NCBI RefSeq assembly: GCF_014207655.1
Contig: NZ_JACHHJ010000002.1
Coordinates: 124,001-188,000, forward strand
Source: Geomicrobium halophilum
GTDB taxonomy: Bacteria > Bacillota > Bacilli > Bacillales > Marinococcaceae
Direction: 5' to 3'
DNA: 64,000 nt
How positions within the stretch are numbered: position 1 is the first letter of the stretch; each line of letters starts with the position of its first letter. Both the position numbers and the translations under genes were made by a program. This document shows, one piece after another, positions 17,344 through 26,175 of the stretch. The notes beneath the pieces are model-generated. The model did no database searches. It was given only the letters and a program-made list of their open reading frames with translations, and was not told the origin of the DNA.

Positions 17344-17691
17344 CTCAAGTTCTTCATCAATGATTATCACTTTATCGAAATATGCTCGTTCTTGAGAAGA
17401 ATGTCATACGGTATTTCTGCAAGAACCAGGCGTCCATGACAACGTCCCTACCGTTCGATTGTAACCTTTTTAAATCTGATACCGAAAGGGCTGTCCCAAT
17501 GGTTAATGACCTTATGAGGCAGCCCTTTCATGTTTGAAACACGATAAGGCGACCCGAGTGAGAGATAACTAAATGTTTGAACCCCACCCTAATCTGAGCT
17601 ATACCCTATTATTTTTACTTCTTGAAGGAATATAGTAATGGATGTGTATTTTTCTGAAATGGTCACTTTACCTAATTAGCAAGCATATATG
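17344..17691. repeat. Direct repeat copy 1 (about 350 bp)
   Basis: This stretch recurs at 19523-19887 in the same orientation with obvious similarity throughout (for example GGGCTGTCCCAATGGTTAAT and CTAATTAGCAAGCATATATG). It contains a hairpin around AAGGGCTG/CAGCCCTTT and no reading frame of note. Copies flank the DoxX-like gene. Identity of the element is unknown. Confidence 0.8.
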
Positions 17692-18262
17692 GGGGCAGCA
17701 ACGATTCGGAAAATATATGGACATTTTACCAACTCTGCCGATAATGAGTAGATAATTATCTGGCATAGAAAAAGCCCTCGCATAAGGGCTTGAGGTAACT
17801 CCAGATACTTCTTTTGGACGAAACTGCGGCGGCTCTCCACCGACTATGGGGAATCAATAACTCTTGGGTGCCTAGAGGCAAAGAAACAAGCTGTAGAAAA
17901 ATAATTGCAAATGTAATTGTGCGCTTATAAAAGGAGAAGACAATTAAAGTCCAGTGGCTAAATTGGTGGGCATTGGGTTTTACCACCGCGTTAGCGGTTT
18001 AGTCCAACATGGATTATCGGTGGGGTTTCCTGCCCTTTTCCGATGTTATCGGAGGAGTCAAGGAGATTAACCCCGGAAAAACTGTGCCGATAATATTTCT
18101 CCAGTGATAACATCGTCTTTCCCTACATGGCAACAATCTTTCAGTAATCCCTCGGAATATTATCGGCTGAGTTTAAGAAAATGGCCCGAAAAAACAGGAA
18201 TCGTTGCCACCCCCCATAGTATGATGAATTTCGGTCAGCTAGCAAATGGCAGGAGGAGTACA
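17692..18262. other. Intergenic region with decayed mobile-element-like sequence
   Basis: No intact gene. A hairpin AAGCCCT/AGGGCTT at about 17771-17792 with T-rich flank on the minus strand could be a leftward terminator. From 17990 to 18200 several copies of CCGATAATAT-like and CCGATGTTATCGG boxes occur, suggesting recombination or IS-end remnants that I cannot assign. Confidence 0.3.
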
Positions 18263-19258
18263 ATGAAATACATTATTACAATTATAGCTCTATCAATTGT
18301 TTATATTTTGATACCTTTTACAGCAAGTGCACATGTGAAATGGTTTTCAACAGAGACACCTATTAAAGCTCCTCTTGAGGAAATTGTTTCACCATTGTTT
18401 ATCACACTTACTTTAATCATATCAGTTACTTTAGGAGTACTTCCGAAACTTTCTACTAAATTACAGCATTTCAATTTGGTGAAAACGGCCGAGCAACGAT
18501 TAACATCTTTAAGACCTTACTCACCTATATTGCTAAGACTGGGAGTTGCTTTTGCTTTAATGATTCAACTACTTTCTGGAAGTGTTCTAGCACCAGAAAT
18601 TCCTGTCACACAAATGACCATGTGGATTGCTATTTTGACAATCAGTTTACTTCTCATGCCGAATAAAATGGCAACACAATTGGGCGCCATAGGATTATTT
18701 ATGTTATTTGTTTTCGAGATTCAATTTTTTGGTGTTTTTCATATGCTGGAATATAGTTATTATCTAGCCATTGTCCTTGCTTTGCTTATTCAGAAAACAA
18801 GATATCATCATTTTGGAATACCAATTCTTTATCTTGGAACAGGGTTTTCTCTTTGTTGGGCTGCCTTGGAAAAGTTGGTATTTCCGGAACTTAGTATAAA
18901 TATTATTGAAAGCTTTAATATCCCAACATTCGGTATAGAACCATCTATTTTAGTTGTTTTAGGTGCTTTCATTGAATTTGTACTGGGTTATTTATTATTA
19001 ATTGGAATCTTCAACCGCCTGTTAGCATTGTCAATAACCCTTCTTTTTTTCATGACAACGACAGTTTTTGGCATTACCGAGATAATTGGTCATTCTATCA
19101 TACACATTATCTTAATTATTTTTATCATCGAAGGAAAAGGGTTTTATCCCACACCTATTGAAATCCATCGAGGTTTACGTCATCAAACGGTTTTTATTGT
19201 ATTTAACTTTTTACTCATAAATTTAGCCCTTCTACTTCTTTATTATCGTTTTGCTTAG
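18263..19258 (+). CDS. Multi-pass membrane protein, DoxX-like
   Basis: 331 residues with about 9-10 membrane segments. The first acts as signal anchor and is followed by AHVKWFS, so the N-terminal His and Lys would face outside. The later part (LYLGTGFSLCWAALEKLVFPEL ... GAFIEFVLGYLLLIG) resembles DoxX/TQO-type membrane proteins. ATG 18263 has AGGAGGAG upstream; the frame extends to 18104 but that part is not protein-like. It is flanked by the 350-bp direct repeats. Function is unknown; metal or redox work is only suggested by neighbours. Confidence 0.65.
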   Translation: MKYIITIIALSIVYILIPFTASAHVKWFSTETPIKAPLEEIVSPLFITLTLIISVTLGVLPKLSTKLQHFNLVKTAEQRLTSLRPYSPILLRLGVAFALMIQLLSGSVLAPEIPVTQMTMWIAILTISLLLMPNKMATQLGAIGLFMLFVFEIQFFGVFHMLEYSYYLAIVLALLIQKTRYHHFGIPILYLGTGFSLCWAALEKLVFPELSINIIESFNIPTFGIEPSILVVLGAFIEFVLGYLLLIGIFNRLLALSITLLFFMTTTVFGITEIIGHSIIHIILIIFIIEGKGFYPTPIEIHRGLRHQTVFIVFNFLLINLALLLLYYRFA

Positions 19259-19382
19259 TTTTTGGTATAGTACAGAACTTTCTTGTAACCATACAGTTCG
19301 TTGGGGGGAATCCAAAAGTAGGCACCCACCGCCGGTTACATTCATATACTATGGATGACAAATGATTAATGAAGTGAAGCCA

Positions 19383-19544
19383 ATGTATTACCATTCTCCA
19401 TATGGATGTCCTTCTGCGTATCCATCCGGGTACCACCCAAGAGTGAGGGCTGAACATGCACAACCAAGTGACATGATACCTAATGGAAATATGAGCTCCA
19501 TGATGGATATGATGCGGGGGCGCTCTCAAGTTTTTCATCAATGA
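19383..19544 (+). CDS. Short Tyr/Pro/Met-containing ORF, probably truncated
   Basis: 53 codons: YYHSPYGCPSAYPSGYHP, then a Met-rich end NMSSMMDMM that runs straight into direct repeat copy 2 at about 19523, so the last residues come from the repeat. Similar Tyr/Pro-rich starts occur in small spore-surface proteins, and a CotF-like coat gene follows. There is no strong ribosome binding site. Likely a gene cut by the repeat. Confidence 0.35.
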   Translation: MYYHSPYGCPSAYPSGYHPRVRAEHAQPSDMIPNGNMSSMMDMMRGRSQVFHQ

Positions 19545-19887
19545 TTACTACTGTATCGAAAAATACCTGAAATATGATCGTTCTTGAGAAGAGTGCCATA
19601 CAGCATTTCTGCAAGAACCAGGTATCCATGACCACCCCCCTACCGTTCGATTACAACAGTTTTAAATCTGATACCAAAAGGGCTGGCTGTCCCAATGGTT
19701 AATGATCTTATGAGGCAGCTCTTTCATGTTTGAAACACGATATGGCGACCCGAGTGAGAGGTAACTAAATGTTTGAGCCCCACCCTAATCTGAGCCATAC
19801 CCTATTATTTTTACTTATTTACCAAATACAGTAATTGATGTTTATTTTTCTGAAATGATCACTTTACCTAATTAGCAAGCATATATG
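19523..19887. repeat. Direct repeat copy 2, with a third partial copy near 20560-20640
   Basis: This stretch matches 17344-17691 over its whole length with scattered changes and small insertions. A shorter, more decayed match (CTGTATCAAAGAATACTTGA and GCTCGTTCTTGAGAA) lies at about 20560-20640. No open frame. The three copies lie within 3.3 kb and could mediate deletion or amplification of what lies between. Confidence 0.75.
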
Positions 19888-19928
19888 ACATAGTGTCATC
19901 ACTTTTATTGAATTAGGAGGGCTAAGTA

Positions 19929-20450
19929 ATGATTTTAACATCGATTGATTTAGGTTTAATATCTGAACACTTGAACATACACCAGGATGTTATTAGAAAA
20001 TTAAAGTTTTATTATTGCCTAACGAAAAGTCCACAATTACAGCAAATTATTTATGAACAGGTTTTAATTATGCGTACCCACGCAGATGTGATGCTAATGT
20101 TGATGGATCCTGAACGAAATAAGGAAGTCGAAGTATCGGCGTTACATCAACTTCAACCTATCGACATTCCATGTAAACAAAGCTTCTCTTATATGAATGA
20201 ACAAAATATTGCCTTTGAGGCACGTAATACAGCTATGACAATGGCCCAAGATAATTTTAATTCTTCCTTAAGTATGAACGCACAGAATGTAAGGAATATT
20301 CATTTACAAATGTCTCTACAACAGTTTGGATTACAAAGCAGATATAGTGATTTTATTGAATCAAAAGGGTGGGATTATACTCCAAATGCCTCGATTCAAG
20401 AGCAGTTACATGCGCTAAAAGTATTTCAACAGATGTATTATAATCTATGA
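19929..20450 (+). CDS. CotF-like spore coat protein
   Basis: 173 residues, largely helical, with the pattern of the spore coat CotF/ferritin-like domain: an N-terminal helix pair (IDLGLISEHLNIHQDVIRKL; TKSPQLQQIIYEQVLIMRTHADVML) and a C-terminal half with TAMTMAQDNFNSSLSMNAQNV. It would be deposited on the forespore during sporulation. TAGGAGGG precedes the ATG. Such genes indicate a spore-former. No partner genes remain next to it. Confidence 0.65.
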   Translation: MILTSIDLGLISEHLNIHQDVIRKLKFYYCLTKSPQLQQIIYEQVLIMRTHADVMLMLMDPERNKEVEVSALHQLQPIDIPCKQSFSYMNEQNIAFEARNTAMTMAQDNFNSSLSMNAQNVRNIHLQMSLQQFGLQSRYSDFIESKGWDYTPNASIQEQLHALKVFQQMYYNL

Positions 20451-20783
20451 ATATAGCCATACCTGTGCCGATCATCATGATCGGCACAGATATTCCCCGA
20501 GCCCCTTGGAGAAATGAAGTTAAAGGTATGCTTCGGCTATGGCCTATAAGTCAGGGAAGGTGCTCTGAAGTTCTGACCACTGTATCAAAGAATACTTGAA
20601 ATGTGCTCGTTCTTGAGAACAAACGCATGTCTTTCCAAAACAATTAAAGACATATCGCCAACGGATGATTCAATTCTGAGACCTTCGAGAACTTTGGCGA
20701 TTCCGCCCCAAAATTGAACCATTAGACACGTTCTAGTAAAAGTATTTTCTAAATAGAATGATAGCGTAAGGAGGGACAGGCCC

Positions 20784-21923
20784 TTGCGCAGACCATATCA
20801 CTACTCACATGCCTTCTCAGTATCGAAATCAAATGTTCAGTCAATTTTTATGGTAGCCGTCGCTTTGATCGTTGGAACCTTTCTTATTATTGCTATGCTA
20901 ACGACTGCGGATAATCAACATCGCTTTTCTTCATCAGTCCTTCATGATTGGACGAAAGAGGCACAAAGCGATTGGTTTATCCATTTATTAGGAGCTGAAA
21001 ATCGGTATTATCTAGATGCAATGCAAGATACTTCTACCCCCAGTTTGACAACAACAGTTATAGAGCTTGCTACGAATATGAACTTGAATGATCCACGCAC
21101 ATTTTTGGGAAGAGAGATTCCCGGTTTTTCAGGTTTTGACAATACGCTTGTAATTGCCGGGCAAGGAACTGACTTTACAAATATGGCTATGGAATCTCCC
21201 CCTCCTTCCGAGGAACATCAATATGAACAATCCGAAACTGATGGAATTGAAAGGGGAGAAACTGTAGACGATGATCCACCTGAGATTTCCGATGAAGAAC
21301 CGATCATTCATCTCATACATTCACATAGCCGTGAATCTTTTTTGCCTGAAATCGAGGGAGACGATCCAAACCACCAAGAAATTAATATTGTTCAGGTTGG
21401 CAACTATCTAGCCGATCAATTTCGCGAATACGGGCTTCCTGTAGAAGTGTCCGATCATGACATTCAACAGAAATTAAATGAGCGAGGATGGGATTATAGC
21501 CAATCTTATGAGATATCTCGCGAGATTCTCATGCAAGACGTGGAAGAACATGAACAACTCGAATTTTTCTTTGATCTTCACCGTGACTCTGTAGAACAAG
21601 AGCTTACTACCGCTACAATTAATGATGAAGTTTATGCGCGAACATTTTTTGTTATCGGAGAAGACCATCCGGACTATGAACATAATTTGGAAATGGCGGT
21701 AGAAATCCATCACCGCCTGGAGGATAAGTGGCCGGGATTAAGCAGAGGCGTCATGACCTCGGGAGGTGCCGGCGTGGATGGGGTTTATAATCAGGATTTA
21801 TCACCGAATTCGATGACTATCGAATTCGGAGGGGTGGACAACACGTTTGAAGAAGTCTATCGCAGTGCTGACGCAGTAGCTGAAGTTATACAAGAATATA
21901 TCTACGAGGAACTTGACCATTAG
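20784..21923 (+). CDS. SpoIIP-like sporulation peptidoglycan hydrolase
   Basis: 379 residues. An N-terminal membrane segment (about 22-42), a low-complexity acidic stretch (about 140-175) and a C-terminal SpoIIP domain with HSHSRESF, FFFDLHRDS and TIEFGGVDNT. SpoIIP is an amidase/endopeptidase of the DMP engulfment machine. Start is TTG with GGAGGG 8 bases upstream. The acidic stretch PPEISDEEPIIH is encoded by 36 bases duplicated at 15939-15974. It is probably an extra copy, since SpoIIP normally sits beside gpr on the chromosome, which is not seen here. Confidence 0.85.
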   Translation: MRRPYHYSHAFSVSKSNVQSIFMVAVALIVGTFLIIAMLTTADNQHRFSSSVLHDWTKEAQSDWFIHLLGAENRYYLDAMQDTSTPSLTTTVIELATNMNLNDPRTFLGREIPGFSGFDNTLVIAGQGTDFTNMAMESPPPSEEHQYEQSETDGIERGETVDDDPPEISDEEPIIHLIHSHSRESFLPEIEGDDPNHQEINIVQVGNYLADQFREYGLPVEVSDHDIQQKLNERGWDYSQSYEISREILMQDVEEHEQLEFFFDLHRDSVEQELTTATINDEVYARTFFVIGEDHPDYEHNLEMAVEIHHRLEDKWPGLSRGVMTSGGAGVDGVYNQDLSPNSMTIEFGGVDNTFEEVYRSADAVAEVIQEYIYEELDH

Positions 21924-22008
21924 ATTTGGGGGTGTTTCTCGCCTCCTCTTCATTATCGTCAGCGTACAGTTTCATTCCGCGTTTTGCTGCTAATACCGCA
22001 GTTAGAGA

Positions 22009-22043
22009 CCCCCCCCCCCTCGTTGTTATAGCGAGGGGGTTCT
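22009..22043. terminator. Hairpin between convergent spoIIP-like and DUF418 genes
   Basis: A C-run/TCG and CGAGGGGGT form an 8-9 bp stem with a short AT loop. It sits between two convergent genes; T-runs are weak on both sides. Confidence 0.4.
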
Positions 22044-22248
22044 AAATGCTTGGGGGATATATCGTAGTAGGTGAAGCAGATGCCTAAGGGTATTACTTCA
22101 TTTTGATCGTCTGAGCACAACAGTAAATGAAAGAACTGTTGAGAACCATGCCTCCATGTGAAAGCAGAAATTATTAACTTAAAATGAACGTAACCCATTT
22201 CGGTTGATTTCCTCATGTTAGACAGGAGGCCAGGTTTTGAATAGAAAT

Positions 22249-23379
22249 TTATGTTTTCCTTCTTAAGGGAACCTTCTTTCCATATGTTCCCATTCTCCAA
22301 AACCATTCAAAAGGGCCATAGTAAAACGTTTTTAGCCAGAGGTGGCTGAAAATCATTTGTACGACAAATAAAATGATACCTATAAAAAGGGCGAATACAT
22401 AGCTTGGTTCCATCCAAATTCCGACCCTTTCAAAAATTGTTCTCCCACTGTGCATAAACAGACTTACGAATACCAGCGACTGCAAAAGGTAATTGGTGAA
22501 AGCCATTTTTCCAACAGCAGTAAATGGCAACAACGCATTTGATAGGGTCGTCGTTCTGCTCGTTCCTAAAAGAATAATGCTCATTAAAATTCCAACGGTT
22601 ACGACAAATGGATAAAAATTTTCCAGAGGCGTGAAGACAAGGGTATCAACCTCATAATAAAGGGCCGTTTTTCCGGAAACACCAACAGTAAGAAAAATTA
22701 AAGATAGGAGCCACATTCGCTTTCTCCGTGCTATTGCTTGTGAAAGTAAACCCTTACGATAAGTGTACATCCCAAATAAGAAAAAGCCCAAATGCTCTAC
22801 CATAGAAGAAAATTCATTAATAAGATATTCGGACCCCGTGGGAGATTCTCCCGGTCCAAGTAGTAAGTCTTTGAGCCATTCGTCAAGAGAAAACGAGTGA
22901 GGGAAAAAAAAATTTAGAAAATCCACTCCAATCGTATACCCCAGCCAAAAAAACAAAGCCATTGTAAGCAACCATTTCTCAGAAAACTTGATAAAAAAAA
23001 GAAGTACATAACCAGCCATGGCATACATAAGCAAGATGTCGCCCGCCCAAATGTAATACCCATGGAGAGCCCCAACTATAAATAGTAAGAGCAATCTGCG
23101 GAATAACGTTGGGAATGGATTCAAATTTTTTTTGCTTAGCCTTTCATAAATAAGAATAATACTGATTCCAAACATAAATGCAAATAATGGCCTGGCGCTA
23201 TCTTCCAGTAAAATTGACATCAAGGTATCGATGGATTCATTGATAGAAGATTGGTTTTCCTTCTCTATGGAAGCCAATCCAGAAATATTTACTAAAAAAA
23301 TAGCTAATAAAGCTAATCCACGTAGTTGATCTAAAATCTTAATTCTATTACCCTGACCTTCATTCTTCACCGATCGCAT
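22249..23379 (-). CDS. DUF418 (YeiB-like) membrane protein
   Basis: 376 residues with about ten membrane segments. It begins with the typical RIKILDQLRGLALLAIFLVNI and shows ARPLFAFMFGISIILIYER, then a C-terminal DUF418 region including GKMAFTNYLLQS and FSHLWLKTFYYGPFEWFWR. Family members are putative acyl-transferase-like or transporter proteins of unknown substrate. It is transcribed leftward, convergent with the spoIIP-like gene. Confidence 0.85.
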   Translation of the reverse strand: MRSVKNEGQGNRIKILDQLRGLALLAIFLVNISGLASIEKENQSSINESIDTLMSILLEDSARPLFAFMFGISIILIYERLSKKNLNPFPTLFRRLLLLFIVGALHGYYIWAGDILLMYAMAGYVLLFFIKFSEKWLLTMALFFWLGYTIGVDFLNFFFPHSFSLDEWLKDLLLGPGESPTGSEYLINEFSSMVEHLGFFLFGMYTYRKGLLSQAIARRKRMWLLSLIFLTVGVSGKTALYYEVDTLVFTPLENFYPFVVTVGILMSIILLGTSRTTTLSNALLPFTAVGKMAFTNYLLQSLVFVSLFMHSGRTIFERVGIWMEPSYVFALFIGIILFVVQMIFSHLWLKTFYYGPFEWFWRMGTYGKKVPLRRKT

Positions 23380-23556
23380 GAGAACCTTCTTTCCAAGTAT
23401 TTACGTTTTCGAAAAACCTAGTTGGATTTTAAGAAAAAAATGTGTAGAAAGAGTGAAGTTGATAAAACTCCAAAAACGGGCATCTTTGTACATCCATATT
23501 CCTTTAGTCAAATGACAAAAGAAAAGAGACTTCTCGAAGAAGCCCCTATTTTAATA

Positions 23557-23724
23557 TTATTCAGGTTGATTCGGAACATTTGGATCAGGCGTAAAGGCTG
23601 GCTCAAATCCTTCATACTGCACTTCAGCGACCATTCCGTCACTTGCATGGTGAAACTCGTGGCAATCCGAGCAACCACCTAGCGCTAAAACAATGGTACT
23701 CATTCCTATATATACTTTTTTCAA
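23557..23724 (-). CDS. Small lipoprotein with a CxxCH motif
   Basis: 55 residues from TTG 23724, with GAGGAAG just upstream on the minus strand. Signal peptide KKVYIGMSTIVLALGGC ends in a lipobox; the lipidated Cys18 is followed by S-D-C-H-E-F-H-H, giving C-x-x-C-H and a His cluster right at the mature N-terminus. The rest is EVQYEGFEPAFTPDPNVPNQPE. The motif looks like a metal site; a covalent heme is unlikely because the first Cys should be lipidated. It lies upstream of a His/Met-rich YdhK-like lipoprotein and a copper-protein gene. No family recognised. Confidence 0.55.
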   Translation of the reverse strand: MKKVYIGMSTIVLALGGCSDCHEFHHASDGMVAEVQYEGFEPAFTPDPNVPNQPE

Positions 23725-23899
23725 TTTTCTTCCTCTTTTTGATTGGTTATGTCACACTGTAAACGAAAAAAATGTAGAATTTATGAATAAAACTTAAATC
23801 TAATGAAAACTGTTTTTTTGCTCTATGAACGATCACTCCATATTTTCTACACATTTTTTTAGTACATTAACGTTATTCATGAAAAGGAGGAATTATAGA

Positions 23900-24535
23900 A
23901 TGAAGAAGAAAATCATGATAGGGTCCTTTTCCCTAGTAACAGCTTTTGCATTAGCTGCATGTGGCAATGATGAAGATTCAATGCCAGATGAAGGTATGGA
24001 TCCCGATTCTGATAATAATATGGAAGATATGAAGGATGAGATGCCCGATAACGACGATATGGATGGCATGGATATGGACGATGACGAGCACGAAGATATG
24101 GATCATTCCAGCTCCGGTGAGGTTCCTGATGAATTAGAGGAAGAAGAGAATCCAACTTTTGAAGCGGGAAGCCAAGCAATGGTGGAAGGCGGCCATATGG
24201 AAGAAATGGAAGGGGCCGAAGCTACCATCGTAGGGGCTTATGATACGACTGCCTACATTGTTTCTTACGACCCAACCAATGGCGGAGAAAGAGTAGAAAA
24301 TCATGAATGGGTGGTTCATGAAGAAATCGAAGAAGCCGGGGAGGAAACATTTGAACCAGGAACAGAAGTCACATTGGAAGCCGATCATATGGACGGAATG
24401 GAAGGAGCCACAGCTGAGATTGATGAGGCTGAAGAAACGACGGTTTATATGATTGATTACACACCGACGGACGGTGGCGAAGAAGTGGAAAATCATAAAT
24501 GGGTCACCGAAGATGAACTATCAGAAGTCGAATAA
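23900..24535 (+). CDS. YdhK-like lipoprotein (two DUF1541 repeats)
   Basis: 211 residues. Lipobox ALAAC at residues about 17-21; a Met/Asp/His-rich linker (DDMDGMDMDDDEHEDMDHSS) and two DUF1541 repeats, each with EGGHMEEMEGA / EADHMDGMEGA and YDPTNGGE / YTPTDGGE. This is the layout of B. subtilis YdhK. The Met/His/Asp linker suggests metal binding at the outer face of the membrane; copper or silver is plausible in this region but unproven. GGAGG precedes ATG 23900. Confidence 0.85.
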   Translation: MKKKIMIGSFSLVTAFALAACGNDEDSMPDEGMDPDSDNNMEDMKDEMPDNDDMDGMDMDDDEHEDMDHSSSGEVPDELEEEENPTFEAGSQAMVEGGHMEEMEGAEATIVGAYDTTAYIVSYDPTNGGERVENHEWVVHEEIEEAGEETFEPGTEVTLEADHMDGMEGATAEIDEAEETTVYMIDYTPTDGGEEVENHKWVTEDELSEVE

Positions 24536-24685
24536 AAAAAGCCTGTATTGGCCACCTTCTAACCGATTAGTAAATGGGGGAATGTAAGATTTAATAAACT
24601 TGATGGCTCATGTCAAAAGCTATATTCCGTAAATGAAGGGGATATATAATGGCCAGATAAACCGATGACAAATGGAGAACAGATA

Positions 24686-24745
24686 GCCCTTATCTGATCA
24701 TTCCATGGGCCATTAAGGTCGAGTGATCCGATAAGGGCATTTTTG
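24686..24745 (+). terminator. Long hairpin terminator after the YdhK-like gene
   Basis: Arms GCCCTTATC-GATCA and TGATC-GATAAGGGC pair over 14 bp with one bulged base on each side, followed by ATTTTTG. The loop is long (about 23 bases). Confidence 0.6.
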
Positions 24746-24872
24746 TAATTTATAGAAGGATTGTCGTTTTAATGATATAGATATTTTTTTACTGTTTTGA
24801 CCAATCAGTTTCCTTTAATTCACAGTGTTAATAAGACACTCACAAGCAAAAAAATTTATCCTTCTTCATAAA

Positions 24873-24940
24873 AACTACATATTTTATGGGTAAACCATTA
24901 AGGACACCGCATACTAGCTAGTGAATGCAAATATATGTGT
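24873..24940 (+). promoter_or_regulatory. Control region of the Csp-like gene, shared boxes with the two-component operon
   Basis: ACTACATATTT (24874-24884), ACTAGCTA (24913-24920) and ATATGTGT (24933-24940) occur in this order. The same three elements (ACTACATATTT, ACTAGCTA, ATATGTAGT) lie upstream of the response-regulator gene at 25417-25450, where the outer arms form an inverted repeat. They may bind the encoded regulator; this is inference. Confidence 0.4.
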
Positions 24941-24964
24941 CGTAAGAAAGGAGTACCAAGATTA

Positions 24965-25291
24965 ATGACTTATCAAGAGTGTATCCAAGCATGTTTAGAA
25001 TGCATGGAACAGTGCAATCGGTGTTTTGATGAGTGTCTGAAGGAAGACAACGTACAAATGCTGGCGGAATGTATCCGTTTGGACCGAGAATGTGCCGATG
25101 CCTGTGCGTTTGCCGTTAAGGCTATGCAAACAAACAGCCGTTTTGCTAAGCAGATCTGTGAATTATGCGCGGACATCTGTCAGGCTTGTGGCGATGAGTG
25201 TGCAAAGCACGAACATCACCAGCATTGCCAAGATTGTGCGGAAGCTTGTCACCGGTGCGCAAAAGTATGCCGTGAGATGGCGGCTGCATAA
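24965..25291 (+). CDS. Cys-rich four-helix copper-storage-like protein (Csp3/DUF326-like)
   Basis: 108 residues, cytosolic (no signal), with 17-18 Cys arranged along helices in CxxC/CxxxC patterns: ECIQACLECMEQCNRCFDEC, ECADACAF, ICELCADICQACGDECAKH and CQDCAEACHRCAKVC. Csp proteins fill the core of a four-helix bundle with Cu(I) bound by such cysteines. ATG 24965 has GGAG about 11 bases before it. It is followed by a terminator and the two-component operon with which it shares upstream boxes. Confidence 0.9.
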   Translation: MTYQECIQACLECMEQCNRCFDECLKEDNVQMLAECIRLDRECADACAFAVKAMQTNSRFAKQICELCADICQACGDECAKHEHHQHCQDCAEACHRCAKVCREMAAA

Positions 25292-25299
25292 TCTCCTCC

Positions 25300-25340
25300 A
25301 CCCTGAGGCGGATTTCTATTCGCCTTCAGGGTTTCTTTTT
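25300..25340 (+). terminator. Terminator of the Csp-like gene
   Basis: ACCCTGAGGCG and CGCCTTCAGGGT form an 11-bp stem (one mismatch) with a 10-base loop, followed by TTCTTTTT. Confidence 0.85.
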
Positions 25341-25416
25341 ATAATGAGAGGTGACACTCTACCTCAGTGTCTATGTCAAAAAATGATCAAATTTTACGAA
25401 CGCAATCTTCACATCA

Positions 25417-25450
25417 ACTACATATTTACTAGCTAAACTTGATATGTAGT
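25417..25450. promoter_or_regulatory. Inverted repeat upstream of the two-component operon
   Basis: Perfect 9-bp arms ACTACATAT and ATATGTAGT separated by 16 bases that include CTAGCTA. It lies 21 bases before the response-regulator start and resembles elements before the Csp-like gene. Candidate autoregulatory operator. Confidence 0.5.
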
Positions 25451-25470
25451 ACTTCATGGGAGGAGCAAAA

Positions 25471-26172
25471 GTGGCTGAACGTATACTTATTGTGGATGAC
25501 GAGAGAAAAATGAGACAGTTGGTTGGTCTTTATTTGACAAATGCAGGCTATGAACTTGATGAAGCAAGTTCCGGAATAGAAGCGATACATAAGGCAACCG
25601 ATCAACCTTACGATGCCGTTATTTTAGATATTATGATGCCCCGGACCGATGGTTGGGCCGTATGTGAACACCTTCGTACTGAAGGATCCAATATAGGTAT
25701 TTTGATGCTAACAGCAAAAACAGAAATAGAAGATCGGGTCAAGGGGCTTGACCTTGGGGCAGATGATTATCTCGTGAAACCGTTCGCTCCAGAGGAACTC
25801 GTTGCACGTGTAAAAGCATTGCTCCGACGTAAATCCAGCACTTTAAACGAGGATCCAGCAAAGATAACAGACGGGGCATTATTTATTCACCCAGATCGAC
25901 ACGAGGTTAAGGTGGCGGGACAATCCGTTGATTTAACCGCAAAAGAATTTGCGATTTTGTATTTAATGGCCTCCCGTCCGGAACGCGTGTATACAAGGGA
26001 AAATGTCATCGAGCAGATTTGGACAATGGATTGTGAATGGCACGATCCTCGAACGATTGACACCCATATCAAAAATATCCGAACCAAATTGAAAAAGGCT
26101 GGTCTGCCATTTAATCCAATGAAGACCGTATGGGGAGTGGGATACACATTTAATACAACGGAAGGGAAATAA
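25471..26172 (+). CDS. OmpR-family response regulator
   Basis: 233 residues. Receiver domain with acidic pair DDE, phosphoacceptor Asp in VILDIMMPRTDGW, switch Thr (MLTAKTE) and Lys (LVKPFAPEE); C-terminal winged helix with DLTAKEFAILYLMASRP and TVWGVGYTF. GTG 25471 has GGGAGGAG 4-7 bases upstream; ATG 25456 would put that site inside the gene. It is paired with the kinase that starts 3 bases after its stop. The target genes may include the Csp-like gene and the cytochrome c maturation genes; this is inference from position and shared boxes. Confidence 0.93.
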   Translation: MAERILIVDDERKMRQLVGLYLTNAGYELDEASSGIEAIHKATDQPYDAVILDIMMPRTDGWAVCEHLRTEGSNIGILMLTAKTEIEDRVKGLDLGADDYLVKPFAPEELVARVKALLRRKSSTLNEDPAKITDGALFIHPDRHEVKVAGQSVDLTAKEFAILYLMASRPERVYTRENVIEQIWTMDCEWHDPRTIDTHIKNIRTKLKKAGLPFNPMKTVWGVGYTFNTTEGK

Positions 26173-26175
26173 CCG

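Noticed and set aside
17756-17986. 76-codon minus-strand frame
   Set aside because: Starts without ribosome site in a decayed region and shows no recognisable domain; the hairpin at its end could be chance.
23422-23682. 86-codon plus-strand frame
   Set aside because: It overlaps the minus-strand lipoprotein gene, which has a signal peptide, lipobox and ribosome site; the plus frame has none.
23557-23724. Monoheme cytochrome c from the C-x-x-C-H motif
   Set aside because: The first Cys is the lipobox Cys and should be lipidated, and the protein is too short for a cytochrome c fold.
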